From an uncultured Aquimonas sp. (GTDB lineage Bacteria > Pseudomonadota > Gammaproteobacteria > Xanthomonadales > Xanthomonadaceae): DNA of 64,000 bases. The first letter of the stretch is position 1. The number at the start of each line of letters is the position of its first letter. Where the stretch lies: positions 1-64,000 of the forward strand of contig NZ_CALART010000089.1 in assembly GCF_937888285.1 (NCBI RefSeq), given 5' to 3'. Below, piece after piece: positions 1 to 9,707 of this stretch. Position numbers and translations under genes: made by a program. Under the pieces are notes generated by a model. That model was given only the letters and a program-made list of their open reading frames with translations. It had not been told where the DNA came from and ran no database searches.

Positions 1-1020
<1,020 letters not shown>

Positions 1021-1025
1021 GAGCT

Positions 1026-1198
1026 GGGATTCGGGATTTGAGATTCGGGATTCGTTAAAGCCGGTTCCCGCGAGAGTGAAGGCCCCCGCCCTGTGCGGGG
1101 GCTTTTCTTTTTGTGAGCCACAGGTTGAGGCGGCCTGAGTTCGTGAGGCGCACTGCACCTCGCCGCCTGCGAATCCCGAATCCCAAATCCCGAATCCC
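1026..1198. repeat. Inverted pair of GGGATTC heptamer arrays flanking a terminator
   Basis: Positions 1026-1053 hold exactly four 7-nt units (GGGATTC, GGGATTT, GAGATTC, GGGATTC). Positions 1171-1198 hold four units in the opposite orientation (GAATCCC-type). The left array is followed by GTTAAAGCCGGT. The same arrangement occurs at 16777-17007. The spacer carries the ettA terminator. This is visible directly; the mobility of the element is inference. Confidence 0.75.
1082..1112 (+). terminator. Rho-independent terminator of ettA
   Basis: A perfect 8-bp stem GCCCCCGC / GCGGGGGC with a CCTGT loop is followed by TTTTCTTTTT. It lies 62 bases past the ettA stop codon. It ends ettA transcription before the aminotransferase gene. 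Confidence 0.9.
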
Positions 1199-1279
1199 GG
1201 AGGAAGCGACACGCTTCCTCCTAACGCCGCGAGGCGTTTCCCGCTAGTCTTGACGCCCTCTCAACGCCTGCCCACGCCC

Positions 1280-2521
1280 ATGTCGCACCGCCCCGTTCCG
1301 ACCAGCCAACGCCTTGAACAGGTCCGTTATGAGATCCGTGGTGAGCTGGCGCGGCGAGCCCGGGAGCTGGAGCAGGCCGGACGCAAGCTCTACAAGCTCA
1401 ACATCGGCAACCCCGGCGCCTTTGGCCTGCATGCGCCCGCGCACATCCAGCAGGCGATCGTCGAGCACATCGCCGACAGCGATCCCTACTGCCACCAGCA
1501 GGGCCTGCCGCAGGCCCGCGAGGCCGTCGCGGCACTGCATGTCGCGCGCGGCAGCAGCGGCGTCACCCCGAACGACGTGTTCCTCGGCAACGGCGTCAGC
1601 GAGCTGATCGACATCGCCCTGCGCGCGCTGCTGAATCCCGGCGAGGAAGTGCTGCTGCCGAGTCCCGACTACCCGCTGTGGAGCGCAGCCACCCTGCTCA
1701 ACGGCGGCAACCCGCGCTACTACCACTGCCGGCCCGAGCACGGCTTCCTGCCCGATCCCGAGCAGATCGAGGCGCTCGTCACCGCGCGCACCCGCGCGCT
1801 GGTGCTGATCAACCCGAACAACCCGACCGGTGCGGTCTACCCGCGCGAACTGCTGCAGCAGATCGTCGCGATCGCCGAGCGCCATCGCCTGGTGCTGATG
1901 GTCGATGAGATCTACGACGGTCTGACCTACGACGGTGCGGAGTTCGTGCCGCTGGCGCCGCTGTGCGGCGACGTCCCCTGCCTGTCCTTCGGCGGCCTGT
2001 CCAAGGTCTACCGCGGCTGCGGCTTCCGCGCCGGCTGGGTGGTGCTGTCCGGCCACCGCGGGCGACTGTCCGAGTACCACCACGCCTTCGACCTGCTCGG
2101 CGCGCTGCGCCTGTGCGCCAATGTGCCCGCGCAGTGGGCGATTCCGGCGGCACTGAACGGCCCCGACACCGCCAGCGCGCTGACCGCGCCGGGCGGGCGT
2201 TTGCACGCGGCGCGGCAGGCGGTGATCGACGCCTGTGCGGCGAGCCCGCGGCTGTCGGTGGTCGCACCCGGCGGCTCGATGTTCGCGTTCCCGGGGGTCG
2301 ACACCCGCGACCTGCCGGGCTTCGACGACTACCGCTTCGCGCTGGAGCTGCTGGAGCAGGACGGCGTGCTGATCGTGCCGGGTTCGAGCTTCAACGTCGC
2401 CTACCGCAACCATTTCCGCGTGACCCTGCTGCCCGAGCCCGCCGACATCGCCGAGGTGTTCCGGCGCATCGATGGCGCATTGGAGCGGCAGGCGCAGGCG
2501 ATCAAGCGGGCGGTCGCATGA
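1280..2521 (+). CDS. AlaA-type PLP-dependent aminotransferase (fold type I)
   Basis: The 413-residue product resembles the AlaA/YfbQ group, which makes alanine from pyruvate with glutamate as amino donor. Visible fold-type I features are NPNNPTG (residues 179-185), the VDEIY stretch near 208-212 and the Schiff-base lysine K242 in LSKVYRGCGFRAGW. The ATG at 1280 is chosen because the only upstream in-frame start is a TTG at 1250, inside the leader. The TGA stop overlaps the ATGATG start of the SGNH esterase gene, so the two are probably co-translated. Alanine aminotransferase is the best guess; the exact substrate pair is not proven by sequence. Confidence 0.85.
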   Translation: MSHRPVPTSQRLEQVRYEIRGELARRARELEQAGRKLYKLNIGNPGAFGLHAPAHIQQAIVEHIADSDPYCHQQGLPQAREAVAALHVARGSSGVTPNDVFLGNGVSELIDIALRALLNPGEEVLLPSPDYPLWSAATLLNGGNPRYYHCRPEHGFLPDPEQIEALVTARTRALVLINPNNPTGAVYPRELLQQIVAIAERHRLVLMVDEIYDGLTYDGAEFVPLAPLCGDVPCLSFGGLSKVYRGCGFRAGWVVLSGHRGRLSEYHHAFDLLGALRLCANVPAQWAIPAALNGPDTASALTAPGGRLHAARQAVIDACAASPRLSVVAPGGSMFAFPGVDTRDLPGFDDYRFALELLEQDGVLIVPGSSFNVAYRNHFRVTLLPEPADIAEVFRRIDGALERQAQAIKRAVA

Positions 2522-3126
2522 TGGGCCGCAAGTTCCTTGCGCTGGGCGACTCCTACACCATCGGCGAAGCGGTCGCCGCCGACCAGCGCTGGCCGGTGCA
2601 GCTGGTCGACCTGCTGAACCGCCGCGAATTCCGCTTCGACCCGCCGGAAATCATCGCCACCACCGGCTGGACCACCGACGAGCTGGCGGCGGCGATGGAT
2701 GCGAAGTACCCGGTTGGCACACGCGCCGATTTCGATCTGGTCAGCCTGCTGATCGGCGTCAACAACCAGTACCGCGGGCGCCCGCTCGACGAGTACCGCG
2801 AGCAGTTCAGCGCCTTGCTCGATCGCGCTCTGGCGCTGGCCGGCGATGACCCGCAGCGGGTGATCGTGCTGGCCATTCCCGACTGGGGCGTGACGCCGTT
2901 CGGTGCGAAGAGCGGCCGCGACACCGCGCAGATCGCCCGCGAGCTGGACGCCTTCAACGCCACGGCCGCGGAGGTCGCGCAGGGCCGCGGCGTGCGCTTC
3001 GTCGACACCAGCGCGGTCTCGCGCGAGCGCGGCGCCGAGTGGGTCGCGGAAGACGGCCTGCATCCGAGCGCTGAGCTGTACGCCGCCTGGGCGAAAGCCT
3101 CCGAGCTCGCCCTGCTCGGCGCATAG
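2518..3126 (+). CDS. SGNH/GDSL-type esterase
   Basis: A 202-residue hydrolase without a signal peptide. Block I is GDSY with the nucleophile Ser12, block III is GVNNQ, and block V is DGLHPS, supplying the catalytic Asp and His. Family members hydrolyse acyl esters or thioesters of diverse substrates, so the substrate cannot be named. The start ATG (2518) overlaps the stop of the aminotransferase gene, with a second in-frame ATG at 2521. The TAG stop (3124-3126) lies inside a CATAGGGTG repeat, so the last residues before the stop may have been set by a repeat insertion. Confidence 0.85.
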   Translation: MMGRKFLALGDSYTIGEAVAADQRWPVQLVDLLNRREFRFDPPEIIATTGWTTDELAAAMDAKYPVGTRADFDLVSLLIGVNNQYRGRPLDEYREQFSALLDRALALAGDDPQRVIVLAIPDWGVTPFGAKSGRDTAQIARELDAFNATAAEVAQGRGVRFVDTSAVSRERGAEWVAEDGLHPSAELYAAWAKASELALLGA

Positions 3127-3476
3127 GGTGGGCCCCGGCCCACCGTGAGCTTCACGTTCGCCCGGTTCCCGCTGCGCTGTCGTGCGATGCCGGGCTTCAA
3201 CAGCGCTGCGGGCTTTGACCGGGATCGAGCCGGCACGGCGTCCGCACCCGCTTCGGTCAAGCCAGGGCATCTCTCGCACCCGCTGGCGGATGCGCTGCGC
3301 TTATCCGCCCTACGACATCGAATGACGCCTTGCCTGCACCGGAGCGACAAACCGCTGTGCGCGTAGGGCACACAAGCGAAGCGCATGTGCCAGAACATCG
3401 CTGCGGGCTTCGGTCCTGTCCGCGCTGCAAGCGCCAGTAGCGGCCCATCAGATTCCCGCGACCTGCCCGGCCGCGC
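3122..3476. repeat. Gene-free stretch with palindromic repeats between esterase and dnaE2
   Basis: About 350 bases without a supportable gene. It opens with CATAGGGTGGGCC at 3122, the same family as the ends of the element at 21768-21986. Around 3281-3312 it holds a CGGATGCGCTGCGCTTATCCG-like segment that resembles widespread proteobacterial intergenic repeats. The two flanking genes converge here (esterase plus, dnaE2 minus). No clear U-tailed terminator was seen. Confidence 0.55.
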
Positions 3477-6400
3477 TCAATGGAAATCGCGTGAGCCCGT
3501 CTGCAGCCCGCCCAGCAGGGGGCTCAGGTCGTGCAGGTCGCTGGCGATCACGTGGCCGACGCCGTCGGCGTATTCCCAGCGCCCGCGCACGGCCAGCAGG
3601 CGGGCGCTGAGCACCGCCTTGCGGCGGCGCTGCGAGACATGCGACCAGACCACCACGTTGACGCTGCCGTGCTCGTCCTCAAGGCTGACGAACAGGGTGC
3701 CCTTGGCCGTGCCCGGGCGCTGCCGCTGGGTCACGATGCCGGCCACGTGCACGCCGCGGCCGTGCGGGGTGGCGCGCAGCTGGCGCGAGTCCAGCACCCG
3801 CAGCCGCTGCAGCTTCTCGCGCAGCAGGCTCAGCGGATGCGCCTGCAGGCTCAGGCCCTGGCTGGCGTAGTCGGACAGCAGGTCCTCGGCCAGCGTGGGC
3901 GCCGGCAGCACGACGATGGCTTCTTCCGGGCTGTCGGGCAGCAGGGGCCGCTGCTGCTCGATGCCGGCCATCGCCCAGCGCGCGCTGTGGCGATGGCCCA
4001 CCAGGGCCTGCAGGGCGCCGCCCTCGGCCAGGGCCTTGCGGGCTTTCTCGTCCAGGCCGGCGCGCTGGCAGAGGTCCTGCACGTCGGCGAAGGGCCGCTG
4101 CCTGCGCGCGGCAACGATGGCCTCGCCGCGTTCGGCGGACAGGCCCTTGAGCTGGCGCAGGCCCAGGCGCAGGGCCGGCTGCACGCCGGCGTCGTCGCCC
4201 CGTCGCGGGCGCCCGCCTTCGAGGCGGTTGTCCCAGTCGCTGTGCTGCACGTCGACCGGCAGCAGCTCCAGCGCCGCGCGCCCCGTCGCACCCGGCCGGC
4301 GCGCGTCGCGGACGATTTCGCCGGGTGAGTAGAAACCCATCGGCTGCGCGTTCAGCAGGCCGCAGGCGAAGGCGGCCGGCTCGTGCCGCTTCAGCCAGCA
4401 GCTGATGTAGACCAGCTTGGCGAACGAGGCGGCGTGGCTCTGCGGAAAGCCATAGGAGCCGAAGCCCTTGATCTGCTCGAAGATCTTGTCGATGAAGTCG
4501 GAGGCATAGCCCTTGTCTTCCATCAGCGCGCGGATGCGCAGCCGGTGCGGCTCCATGTCGCCGCCGCGGCCCCAGGCCGCCATCGAGCGGCGCAATGCAT
4601 CCGCCTGGGCGGGCGTGTAGCCGGCATGGATCACCAGCTCCATCACCTGCTCCTGGAACAGCGGGATGCCCAGGGTCTTGCCCAGGATTTCCTCGATGCC
4701 CGGCGAGGGGTAGCGGATCGCCTCCTGGCCCTGCCGGCGACGCAGGTAGGGATGCACCATGCCGCCCTGGATCGGCCCCGGGCGCACGATCGCCACTTCC
4801 ACCACGAGGTCGAAGAAGTCCTTGGGCTTCAGCCGCGGCAGCATGCTCATCTGCGCGCGCGATTCGATCTGGAACACGCCGACCACGTCGGCGGCCTGGA
4901 TCATGGCGTAGGTGTCGGGGTCGCCCGGCGGGATGCGCGCGAGGTCGACGCGGTAGCCGCGATGGCGCTCGATCAGCTCGAGCGTGCGGCGGATGCAGCT
5001 CAGCATGCCGAGCGCCAGGCAGTCGACCTTGAGCAGCTTCATCGTCTCGAGGTCGTCCTTGTCCCACTGGATGATGGTGCGGCCCGGCATGGCCGCGTTC
5101 TCGACCGGCACCACGCTCGACAGCGGTGCGTCGCTGATGATGAAGCCGCCGACATGCTGCGAGAGATGCCGCGGATGCCCGCGCAGCTGTTCGGTCACCG
5201 CGAGGATGCGCGCGATCAGCGGGTTGTCGGCATCGAAGCCGGACTCGCGCAGGCGCTGCGCCATCGGCGTGTCGCCATTGCCCCAACCATGGCACTCGGC
5301 CAGCAGGGCGATCTGGTCCGGCGGCAGGCCGAAGGCCTTGGCGACGTCGCGCACCGCGCTCTTGCCGCGGTAGCGGATCACCGTCGCCGCCAGCGCCGCG
5401 CGCTCGCGGCCGTACTTGGCGTAGACGTACTGCAGCACTTCCTCGCGCCGCTCGTGCTCGAAGTCGACGTCGATGTCGGGCGGCTCGTCGCGCTCCTTCG
5501 ACAGGAAGCGCGCCATCAGCAGGCGGCTCTCGGTCGGATCGACCACGGTGATGCCCAGCACGTAGCAGACCGCCGAGTTGGCCGAGGAGCCGCGGCCCTG
5601 GCAGAGGATGCCGCGCGCGCGGGCGAAGCGGACGATGTCCTCGACGGTCAGGAAGAAGGCCTCGTAGCCCAGCTCGGCGATCAGGGCCAGCTCGTCCTCG
5701 ATCTGCGCGACCACCGCCGGCGGCGTGCCTTGCGGCCAGCGCTGGCGCATGCCTTCGAAGGTGAGCTCGCGCAGCCAGCTGGTCGGCGTATGCCCGGCCG
5801 GCACCAGTTCTGCCGGGTAGCGATAGCGCAGCTCGTCGAGACGGAAATGGCAGCGCCGTGCCAGCGCGACGCTGGCCTGCAGCAGTTGGCCGGGATAGAT
5901 GTTGGCAAGCGCGCGCCGGCTGCGCAGATGGCGCTCGCCGTTGCGGAACAGGTGGGCGCCGCAGTCGGCCAGGGTGAGGCCATGGCGGATCGCGGTCATC
6001 GTGTCCTGCAGCACGCGCCGGCGGCGCAGGTCCATGTGCACGTCGCCGGCGGCCAGCGCCGTCAGGCCGAGGGCTTCGGCCAGGTCCAGCAGCTGGCGCA
6101 GGCGCGCGGCATCGTTCTCTTCGCGAAGCAGCTCGACGGCGAGGAAGGCGCGCTCGCCGAAGCAGCTGCGCAGCCAGCGGCCTTCCTCAGGATCGGGCCG
6201 GGTCGCCGGCAGCCACAGCGCGAACAGGCCGCAATCCTCGACCGGGAGGCCGGCCAGCAGCTGCTCCAGGTCGGCCCGCAGCAGCCGGTAGCGGCCCTTG
6301 TCGGCGGCGCGGCGGGCGCGGCTGATCAGCTCGCAGAGGCGGCCATAGCCGGCCAGCGTTTCCACCAGCAGCACGCACTTCAAGCCGCAGTCGAAGCGGA

Positions 6401-6713
6401 ACTCGCTGCCGACGATCAGCTTCAGGCCCGTCGCGCGCGAGGCCTCCAGCGCGCGCACGATGCCCGCCAGCGAGCATTCGTCGGTGATCGCCAGCGCCTC
6501 GTAGCCGCAGCGCTGGGCGCGCTCGAACAGGGCCTCGGCGCTGGCCGCCCCGCGCAGGAAGGAGAAGTCGGACAGGCAATGCAGCTCGGCATAGGCCGGC
6601 AGGTCGGCCGCGCTGTCGTCATTGGCGGCAGCAGCGTGCAGGCGCTGCGCCACCTGCCAGGCGCGCGGCGGCGGCCCGGCCGGGCCGTCGGCGTTGCGGT
6701 CCTGCTCGCTCAC
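3477..6713 (-). CDS. dnaE2: Error-prone DNA polymerase DnaE2 (ImuC)
   Basis: The 1078-residue product is a C-family polymerase alpha-subunit homologue used in SOS mutagenesis together with ImuA and ImuB. The PHP domain opens with AELHCLSDFSFLRG near residue 43. The catalytic aspartates sit in PDIDVDF (D413 and D415), with a third in LLKVDCLALG, and an OB-fold region lies near the C-terminus (HVAGIVTQRQRPGTAKG). The GTG start at 6713 is chosen because it overlaps the imuB TGA as GTGA; the open frame extends 40 codons further upstream but inside imuB. The length fits DnaE2 (about 1050-1100) rather than the replicative DnaE (about 1160-1200). Last gene of the lexA-controlled cassette. Confidence 0.95.
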   Translation of the reverse strand: MSEQDRNADGPAGPPPRAWQVAQRLHAAAANDDSAADLPAYAELHCLSDFSFLRGAASAEALFERAQRCGYEALAITDECSLAGIVRALEASRATGLKLIVGSEFRFDCGLKCVLLVETLAGYGRLCELISRARRAADKGRYRLLRADLEQLLAGLPVEDCGLFALWLPATRPDPEEGRWLRSCFGERAFLAVELLREENDAARLRQLLDLAEALGLTALAAGDVHMDLRRRRVLQDTMTAIRHGLTLADCGAHLFRNGERHLRSRRALANIYPGQLLQASVALARRCHFRLDELRYRYPAELVPAGHTPTSWLRELTFEGMRQRWPQGTPPAVVAQIEDELALIAELGYEAFFLTVEDIVRFARARGILCQGRGSSANSAVCYVLGITVVDPTESRLLMARFLSKERDEPPDIDVDFEHERREEVLQYVYAKYGRERAALAATVIRYRGKSAVRDVAKAFGLPPDQIALLAECHGWGNGDTPMAQRLRESGFDADNPLIARILAVTEQLRGHPRHLSQHVGGFIISDAPLSSVVPVENAAMPGRTIIQWDKDDLETMKLLKVDCLALGMLSCIRRTLELIERHRGYRVDLARIPPGDPDTYAMIQAADVVGVFQIESRAQMSMLPRLKPKDFFDLVVEVAIVRPGPIQGGMVHPYLRRRQGQEAIRYPSPGIEEILGKTLGIPLFQEQVMELVIHAGYTPAQADALRRSMAAWGRGGDMEPHRLRIRALMEDKGYASDFIDKIFEQIKGFGSYGFPQSHAASFAKLVYISCWLKRHEPAAFACGLLNAQPMGFYSPGEIVRDARRPGATGRAALELLPVDVQHSDWDNRLEGGRPRRGDDAGVQPALRLGLRQLKGLSAERGEAIVAARRQRPFADVQDLCQRAGLDEKARKALAEGGALQALVGHRHSARWAMAGIEQQRPLLPDSPEEAIVVLPAPTLAEDLLSDYASQGLSLQAHPLSLLREKLQRLRVLDSRQLRATPHGRGVHVAGIVTQRQRPGTAKGTLFVSLEDEHGSVNVVVWSHVSQRRRKAVLSARLLAVRGRWEYADGVGHVIASDLHDLSPLLGGLQTGSRDFH

Positions 6714-8131
6714 GCGAACCAGCCGTGCAGCATCCAGCCGCCCTGCTCGCCTGCCGGCGCGAAGGCCCAGGCGCGCTGGCCCTGCGAGGTTTCCAGCACG
6801 TAGTAGTCGCGGCGCGCATCGGCGCCGTCCCACCAGCCGCTCTCAAGCCGCTCGGGGCCTTCGAGCACGCGCAGGCAGGGGTCGCGCAGGGGGATCGGAT
6901 GCGGCAGCAGCCACAGCGGCCGCGGCGGTCGCGCAGGCGCTTCGCCGATCCGCGCGGCATCGCCCTGCAGGCGCCGCCAGGCGTGCTCGGGGCGCGGGTC
7001 GGCCGCCGGCGCGATGCGGTAGACCGCGGCATCACCCAGGCGCGCGCGCAGGCGCTCGCGCAGCTGCGGCCAGGGCAGCTGCTGCTGTTCGCGGCGGTCG
7101 AACAGGTCGCGGGTGGCCGGCACGAAGGGCGGCAGCTCGCGGGCCAGGAGGCGCAGGGCCAGCACCGGCGCCGCAATCCGCGCCCGCTCCATCCGGCTGC
7201 GGCTGAACTCGAACAGCCGCGCGGCTTCGCGCTCGGCCGACAGCAGGCCGACCTCGACCTCGGTGAAAGCCGAGCCCTCGTGCTCCAGCCGCAGCAGGAA
7301 GCGCTGCACGCCGCCGTCGCGGATCGAGAGATAGGTGGCGAGGTCGTTGACCAGCCGGCGCAGCGGAAACAGCAGGGCGCCGTGGTTCTCGACCTCGAAG
7401 CCGAGCTCGACGCGCATGTCGAAGTGATCGGGCGGCGCGTAGTAGGGCAGTGCCTCCTCGGCCTGCCCGTACAGGCGATCGAGGTGCTCCAGCAGGGCCA
7501 GCCCGAAGCGCCGGCGCAGGCTGTCGCGCGGCAGCTGGCGCAGGCTGCCGAGCTCGCGGATGCCCATCCGCTGCAGGCGCTCGCCGGCCTCGTCGGGCAG
7601 CCGCGCCTGCCGCACCGGCACCCGGTCCAGCAGGTCGGCCATGGCCTGCGGCTGCAGCAGGGCGAGGCCATCGCGCAGGCCGGCGAACACATGCGCGGCG
7701 CGGGCGGTCGGCGCCAGCGCGATCCGATGGGCGAAGCCCAGCGCCTGCAGCTCCTCGCGCAGGCGCGCCTCGATCCGCGGCCAGGGCCCCAGCAGGCTGA
7801 AGCTGCCGCGCACCTCCAGCACCAGGCAGCCCGGCCACTGCGCGCATACGAGCGAGCTGTAGCGGTAGGCCCAGGCCGCCAGGAAGCGCTGCGCCTGGGC
7901 CTCGTGTTCGGGCTGGTATTCGGCCAAGGCAAGCTCAGGCAGCAGGGCATGCGCGGCGGTGAGCCGCATGCCCGCATGCAGGCCAGCCTGCGCCGCCGCC
8001 GCATTCACCGCCTGCAGGCTGCGCAGCTGCGCCGGCCCGGTGACCAGGGCGAGGGCGCGCTCAGGCCCGGGCAGGCGCCGCTGGACGGCATCCAGCGCCA
8101 GTTGCGGCAGCAGTACGCAGGCCCACAGCAT
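6710..8131 (-). CDS. imuB: ImuB, catalytically inactive Y-family polymerase-like protein
   Basis: A 473-residue Y-family homologue. The block I metal-binding aspartate is not evident in WACVLLPQLALDA. Where active Y-family enzymes have a SIDE-type motif, this protein reads PGCLVLEVRGSFSLLG. This is the known ImuB pattern: the protein acts as a hub linking the beta clamp, ImuA and DnaE2 rather than as a polymerase. The QLPW-type segment near residue 358 could serve in clamp binding, which is inference. It starts at ATG 8131, nine bases after imuA, and its stop overlaps the dnaE2 start. Confidence 0.92.
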   Translation of the reverse strand: MLWACVLLPQLALDAVQRRLPGPERALALVTGPAQLRSLQAVNAAAAQAGLHAGMRLTAAHALLPELALAEYQPEHEAQAQRFLAAWAYRYSSLVCAQWPGCLVLEVRGSFSLLGPWPRIEARLREELQALGFAHRIALAPTARAAHVFAGLRDGLALLQPQAMADLLDRVPVRQARLPDEAGERLQRMGIRELGSLRQLPRDSLRRRFGLALLEHLDRLYGQAEEALPYYAPPDHFDMRVELGFEVENHGALLFPLRRLVNDLATYLSIRDGGVQRFLLRLEHEGSAFTEVEVGLLSAEREAARLFEFSRSRMERARIAAPVLALRLLARELPPFVPATRDLFDRREQQQLPWPQLRERLRARLGDAAVYRIAPAADPRPEHAWRRLQGDAARIGEAPARPPRPLWLLPHPIPLRDPCLRVLEGPERLESGWWDGADARRDYYVLETSQGQRAWAFAPAGEQGGWMLHGWFA

Positions 8132-8140
8132 GGCGGCGGC

Positions 8141-8749
8141 TCAGCACGCCGCCAGCACGAACGGCTGCGCGGGTACCGGGCCGCCCCGGCATTTGCGCAC
8201 GTGCCAGGCTCCGCGCGACTGCTCCAGGCGCAGGGCGGCCGGCGAAGGGTTGGCGGCATGCCGGCGATCGCGCAGGGCGAAGCCCAGGCAGGCACCACTG
8301 TCGGCCGCCACCTGCAGGCGCCGCAGGGCGGCCGCGTCGGCTCGCTGCGGCCAGCCGATCACCGCCGCACAGGCGCCGCTGCGCAGCCCCTGCTCGAAGG
8401 CCCAGAGGGCATCGACGGGTGCGGCCTCGACGATGTCGAGCGCGGCCAGATCGACCCCGGCCTGCTGCCAGGCCGGCGCATAGGGCAGATAGGGCGGCGC
8501 GATCAGCAGCACCCGCTCGCCGGCCTGGCTGAGGCGCGCCAGGGTGGGCATCAGCAGGGACAGCTCGCCGACGCCGTCGGCCGGCAGCAGCAGCTCGGTG
8601 AGGGCGCGGCGCGGCCAGCCCTGCTGCGGCAGCAGAGCGTCCAGCCCGGGCAGCCCGGTCGGTTCGCCCTCGACCGTGGCCAGCGCACGCCGCCCGGCAT
8701 GCCAGAGGGTCTGGGCCTGCAGCAGGGCATCGAGACTGGCGGCGGCCAT
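8141..8749 (-). CDS. imuA: ImuA, RecA-like translesion mutagenesis factor
   Basis: A 202-residue protein of the ImuA/SulA-like group. In the imu cassette it works with ImuB and DnaE2 in damage-induced mutagenesis. It has the RecA-fold pattern GLPGLDALLP followed by LTELLLPADGVGELSLLMP (residues about 24-55), with no canonical Walker A. The ATG at 8749 follows the lexA stop by one base (TGA-G-ATG), so the longer open frame that starts inside lexA was rejected. Function is assigned by family and by unmistakable context. Confidence 0.88.
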   Translation of the reverse strand: MAAASLDALLQAQTLWHAGRRALATVEGEPTGLPGLDALLPQQGWPRRALTELLLPADGVGELSLLMPTLARLSQAGERVLLIAPPYLPYAPAWQQAGVDLAALDIVEAAPVDALWAFEQGLRSGACAAVIGWPQRADAAALRRLQVAADSGACLGFALRDRRHAANPSPAALRLEQSRGAWHVRKCRGGPVPAQPFVLAAC

Positions 8750-8750
8750 C

Positions 8751-9377
8751 TCAGGCGCACCGCACCAGGCCGCAGTACAGGCCTTCGATGGCGAAGTCCT
8801 GGCCGGGCTCGACCACGATCGGCGCATGCGCGGGATTGCGCGGCAGCAGCAGGATGCGGCGGCGCTCGCGCTGCAGGCGCTTGATGGTCAGCTCGCCGTC
8901 GACGCGGGCGATCACGATCTGCCCGTCGCGGGCATCGGCGCCGCGCTGCACGCCGACCAGATCGCCGTCGAGGATGCCGTCGTCGATCATCGAATCGCCC
9001 TGCACGCGCAGCAGGTAGTCCGGGCTCGGACTGAACAGGCGGCGGTCCAGCCAGCGCTGCTGGTCGAGCCCGATGTCGGCGCCGATCGGCACGCCCGCCG
9101 CGACCCGTCCCAGCACCGGCAGTTCCAGCAGGTCGGCGCTGCCGCCGGGCAGGCGCAGACCGCGCTTGCGGCCCGGATCCTGCTCGAGCAGGCCTTCGGC
9201 CAGCAGGGCCTGCACGTGCTTCTGCGCGGCATTGCGCGAGGCGAAGCCGAAGGCCTCGGCGATCTCGGCTAGGCTGGGCGCCCGCCCCGCCGCCAGCTCG
9301 CGGCGCAGGAAGGCCAATACGGCGGCGCGCTGGGGCGGCAGGTCGGGCGGCGGCAGCGAAGGATCGACGGGGCTCAT
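8751..9377 (-). CDS. lexA: LexA-type SOS repressor heading the imu cassette
   Basis: The 208-residue product has an N-terminal winged helix (about 1-75), the cleavage site Ala94-Gly95 in RVAAGVPIG, and the S24-type Ser-Lys dyad at Ser129 (VQGDSM) and Lys166 (ELTIKRL). RecA-stimulated self-cleavage would relieve repression. The ATG at 9377 lies two bases from a 16-bp palindrome GTGTACATTTGTACAC, so the gene almost certainly represses itself and the three downstream genes. By position it corresponds to LexA2 of pseudomonads and xanthomonads. A second, housekeeping lexA next to recA may exist outside the window. Confidence 0.93.
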   Translation of the reverse strand: MSPVDPSLPPPDLPPQRAAVLAFLRRELAAGRAPSLAEIAEAFGFASRNAAQKHVQALLAEGLLEQDPGRKRGLRLPGGSADLLELPVLGRVAAGVPIGADIGLDQQRWLDRRLFSPSPDYLLRVQGDSMIDDGILDGDLVGVQRGADARDGQIVIARVDGELTIKRLQRERRRILLLPRNPAHAPIVVEPGQDFAIEGLYCGLVRCA

Positions 9378-9379
9378 AG

Positions 9380-9415
9380 GTGTACATTTGTACACCCTCT
9401 CTGGGCCGGAATCGA
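9380..9415 (-). promoter_or_regulatory. LexA operator and probable promoter of the lexA-imuAB-dnaE2 operon
   Basis: Perfect 16-bp palindrome at 9380-9395 (GTAC-N4-GTAC core), unlike the CTGT-N8-ACAG box of Escherichia coli but close to the GTAC-N4-GTGC box described for LexA2 proteins. On the minus strand the palindrome contains a possible -10 (TACAAA, 9387-9392), with a weak -35 (TCGATT, 9410-9415) 17 bases upstream. If correct, transcription starts next to the ATG and the mRNA is nearly leaderless. Confidence 0.8.
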
Positions 9416-9546
9416 GCCCCCGCGAGGACGCGCAGCGAGGCCGCATGCCAAGGATCCCGCCATGCGCCTCGCGCGATCGGGCGCCTTGTGATACGGGTCC
9501 ACCATTCACCCGGGCAGTGCGTGTACGGTCGCGCGTCTTGAGGCGA

Positions 9547-9693
9547 CACGGATCAAGTCCCTCCTGGCCTTGATCCGTGGTCGCGAGTCCGGCACGTATC
9601 CGGACTCGCTTGCGCTGGATCCTGCACTGGCGTGCTCGATCCGCGGGCGCGCCCTCCATGGCGCGCGACAGCGCTGAATTCTTCAGCGTTGTC
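9547..9693. repeat. Four-hairpin intergenic repeat, copy A
   Basis: The core 9551-9693 (143 nt) matches 27132-27274 at 127 of 143 positions with no gaps. Four stems are visible: CACGGATCAAG/CTTGATCCGTG (9547-9579); GCGAGTCCGG/CCGGACTCGC near 9582-9608; GCGCGCC/GGCGCGC with a CTCCAT loop near 9648-9667; and GACAGCGCTGAA/TTCAGCGTTGTC (9667-9693). Several differences from copy B are compensatory. The end lies three bases before the ribosome binding site of the diguanylate cyclase gene. The stretch 9416-9546 holds nothing recognised. Confidence 0.85.
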
Positions 9694-9707
9694 CTAAGGG
9701 AGTGCCG

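Noticed and set aside
1250..1279. TTG start for the aminotransferase ten codons upstream
   Set aside because: An ATG at 1280 precedes the domain properly, and the extra residues have no family support.
3127..3476. Small coding frames in the gap after the esterase gene
   Set aside because: The stretch is made of palindromic repeats and the frames have neither start signals nor recognisable products.
6714..6833. Longer N-terminus for DnaE2
   Set aside because: The extension lies inside imuB, and the GTG overlapping the imuB stop is the expected coupled start.
9552..9692. Similar peptides (MEGAPADRAR...IQRKRVR) encoded by minus-strand frames in both repeat copies
   Set aside because: The similarity follows from the DNA repeat itself. 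Differences are not biased to third codon positions and copy C does not keep the frame.
9547..9693. Copy A considered as a cyclic di-GMP riboswitch for the diguanylate cyclase gene
   Set aside because: No GEMM-type conserved core or tetraloop receptor was recognised, and copies B and C sit at 3' ends of unrelated genes.
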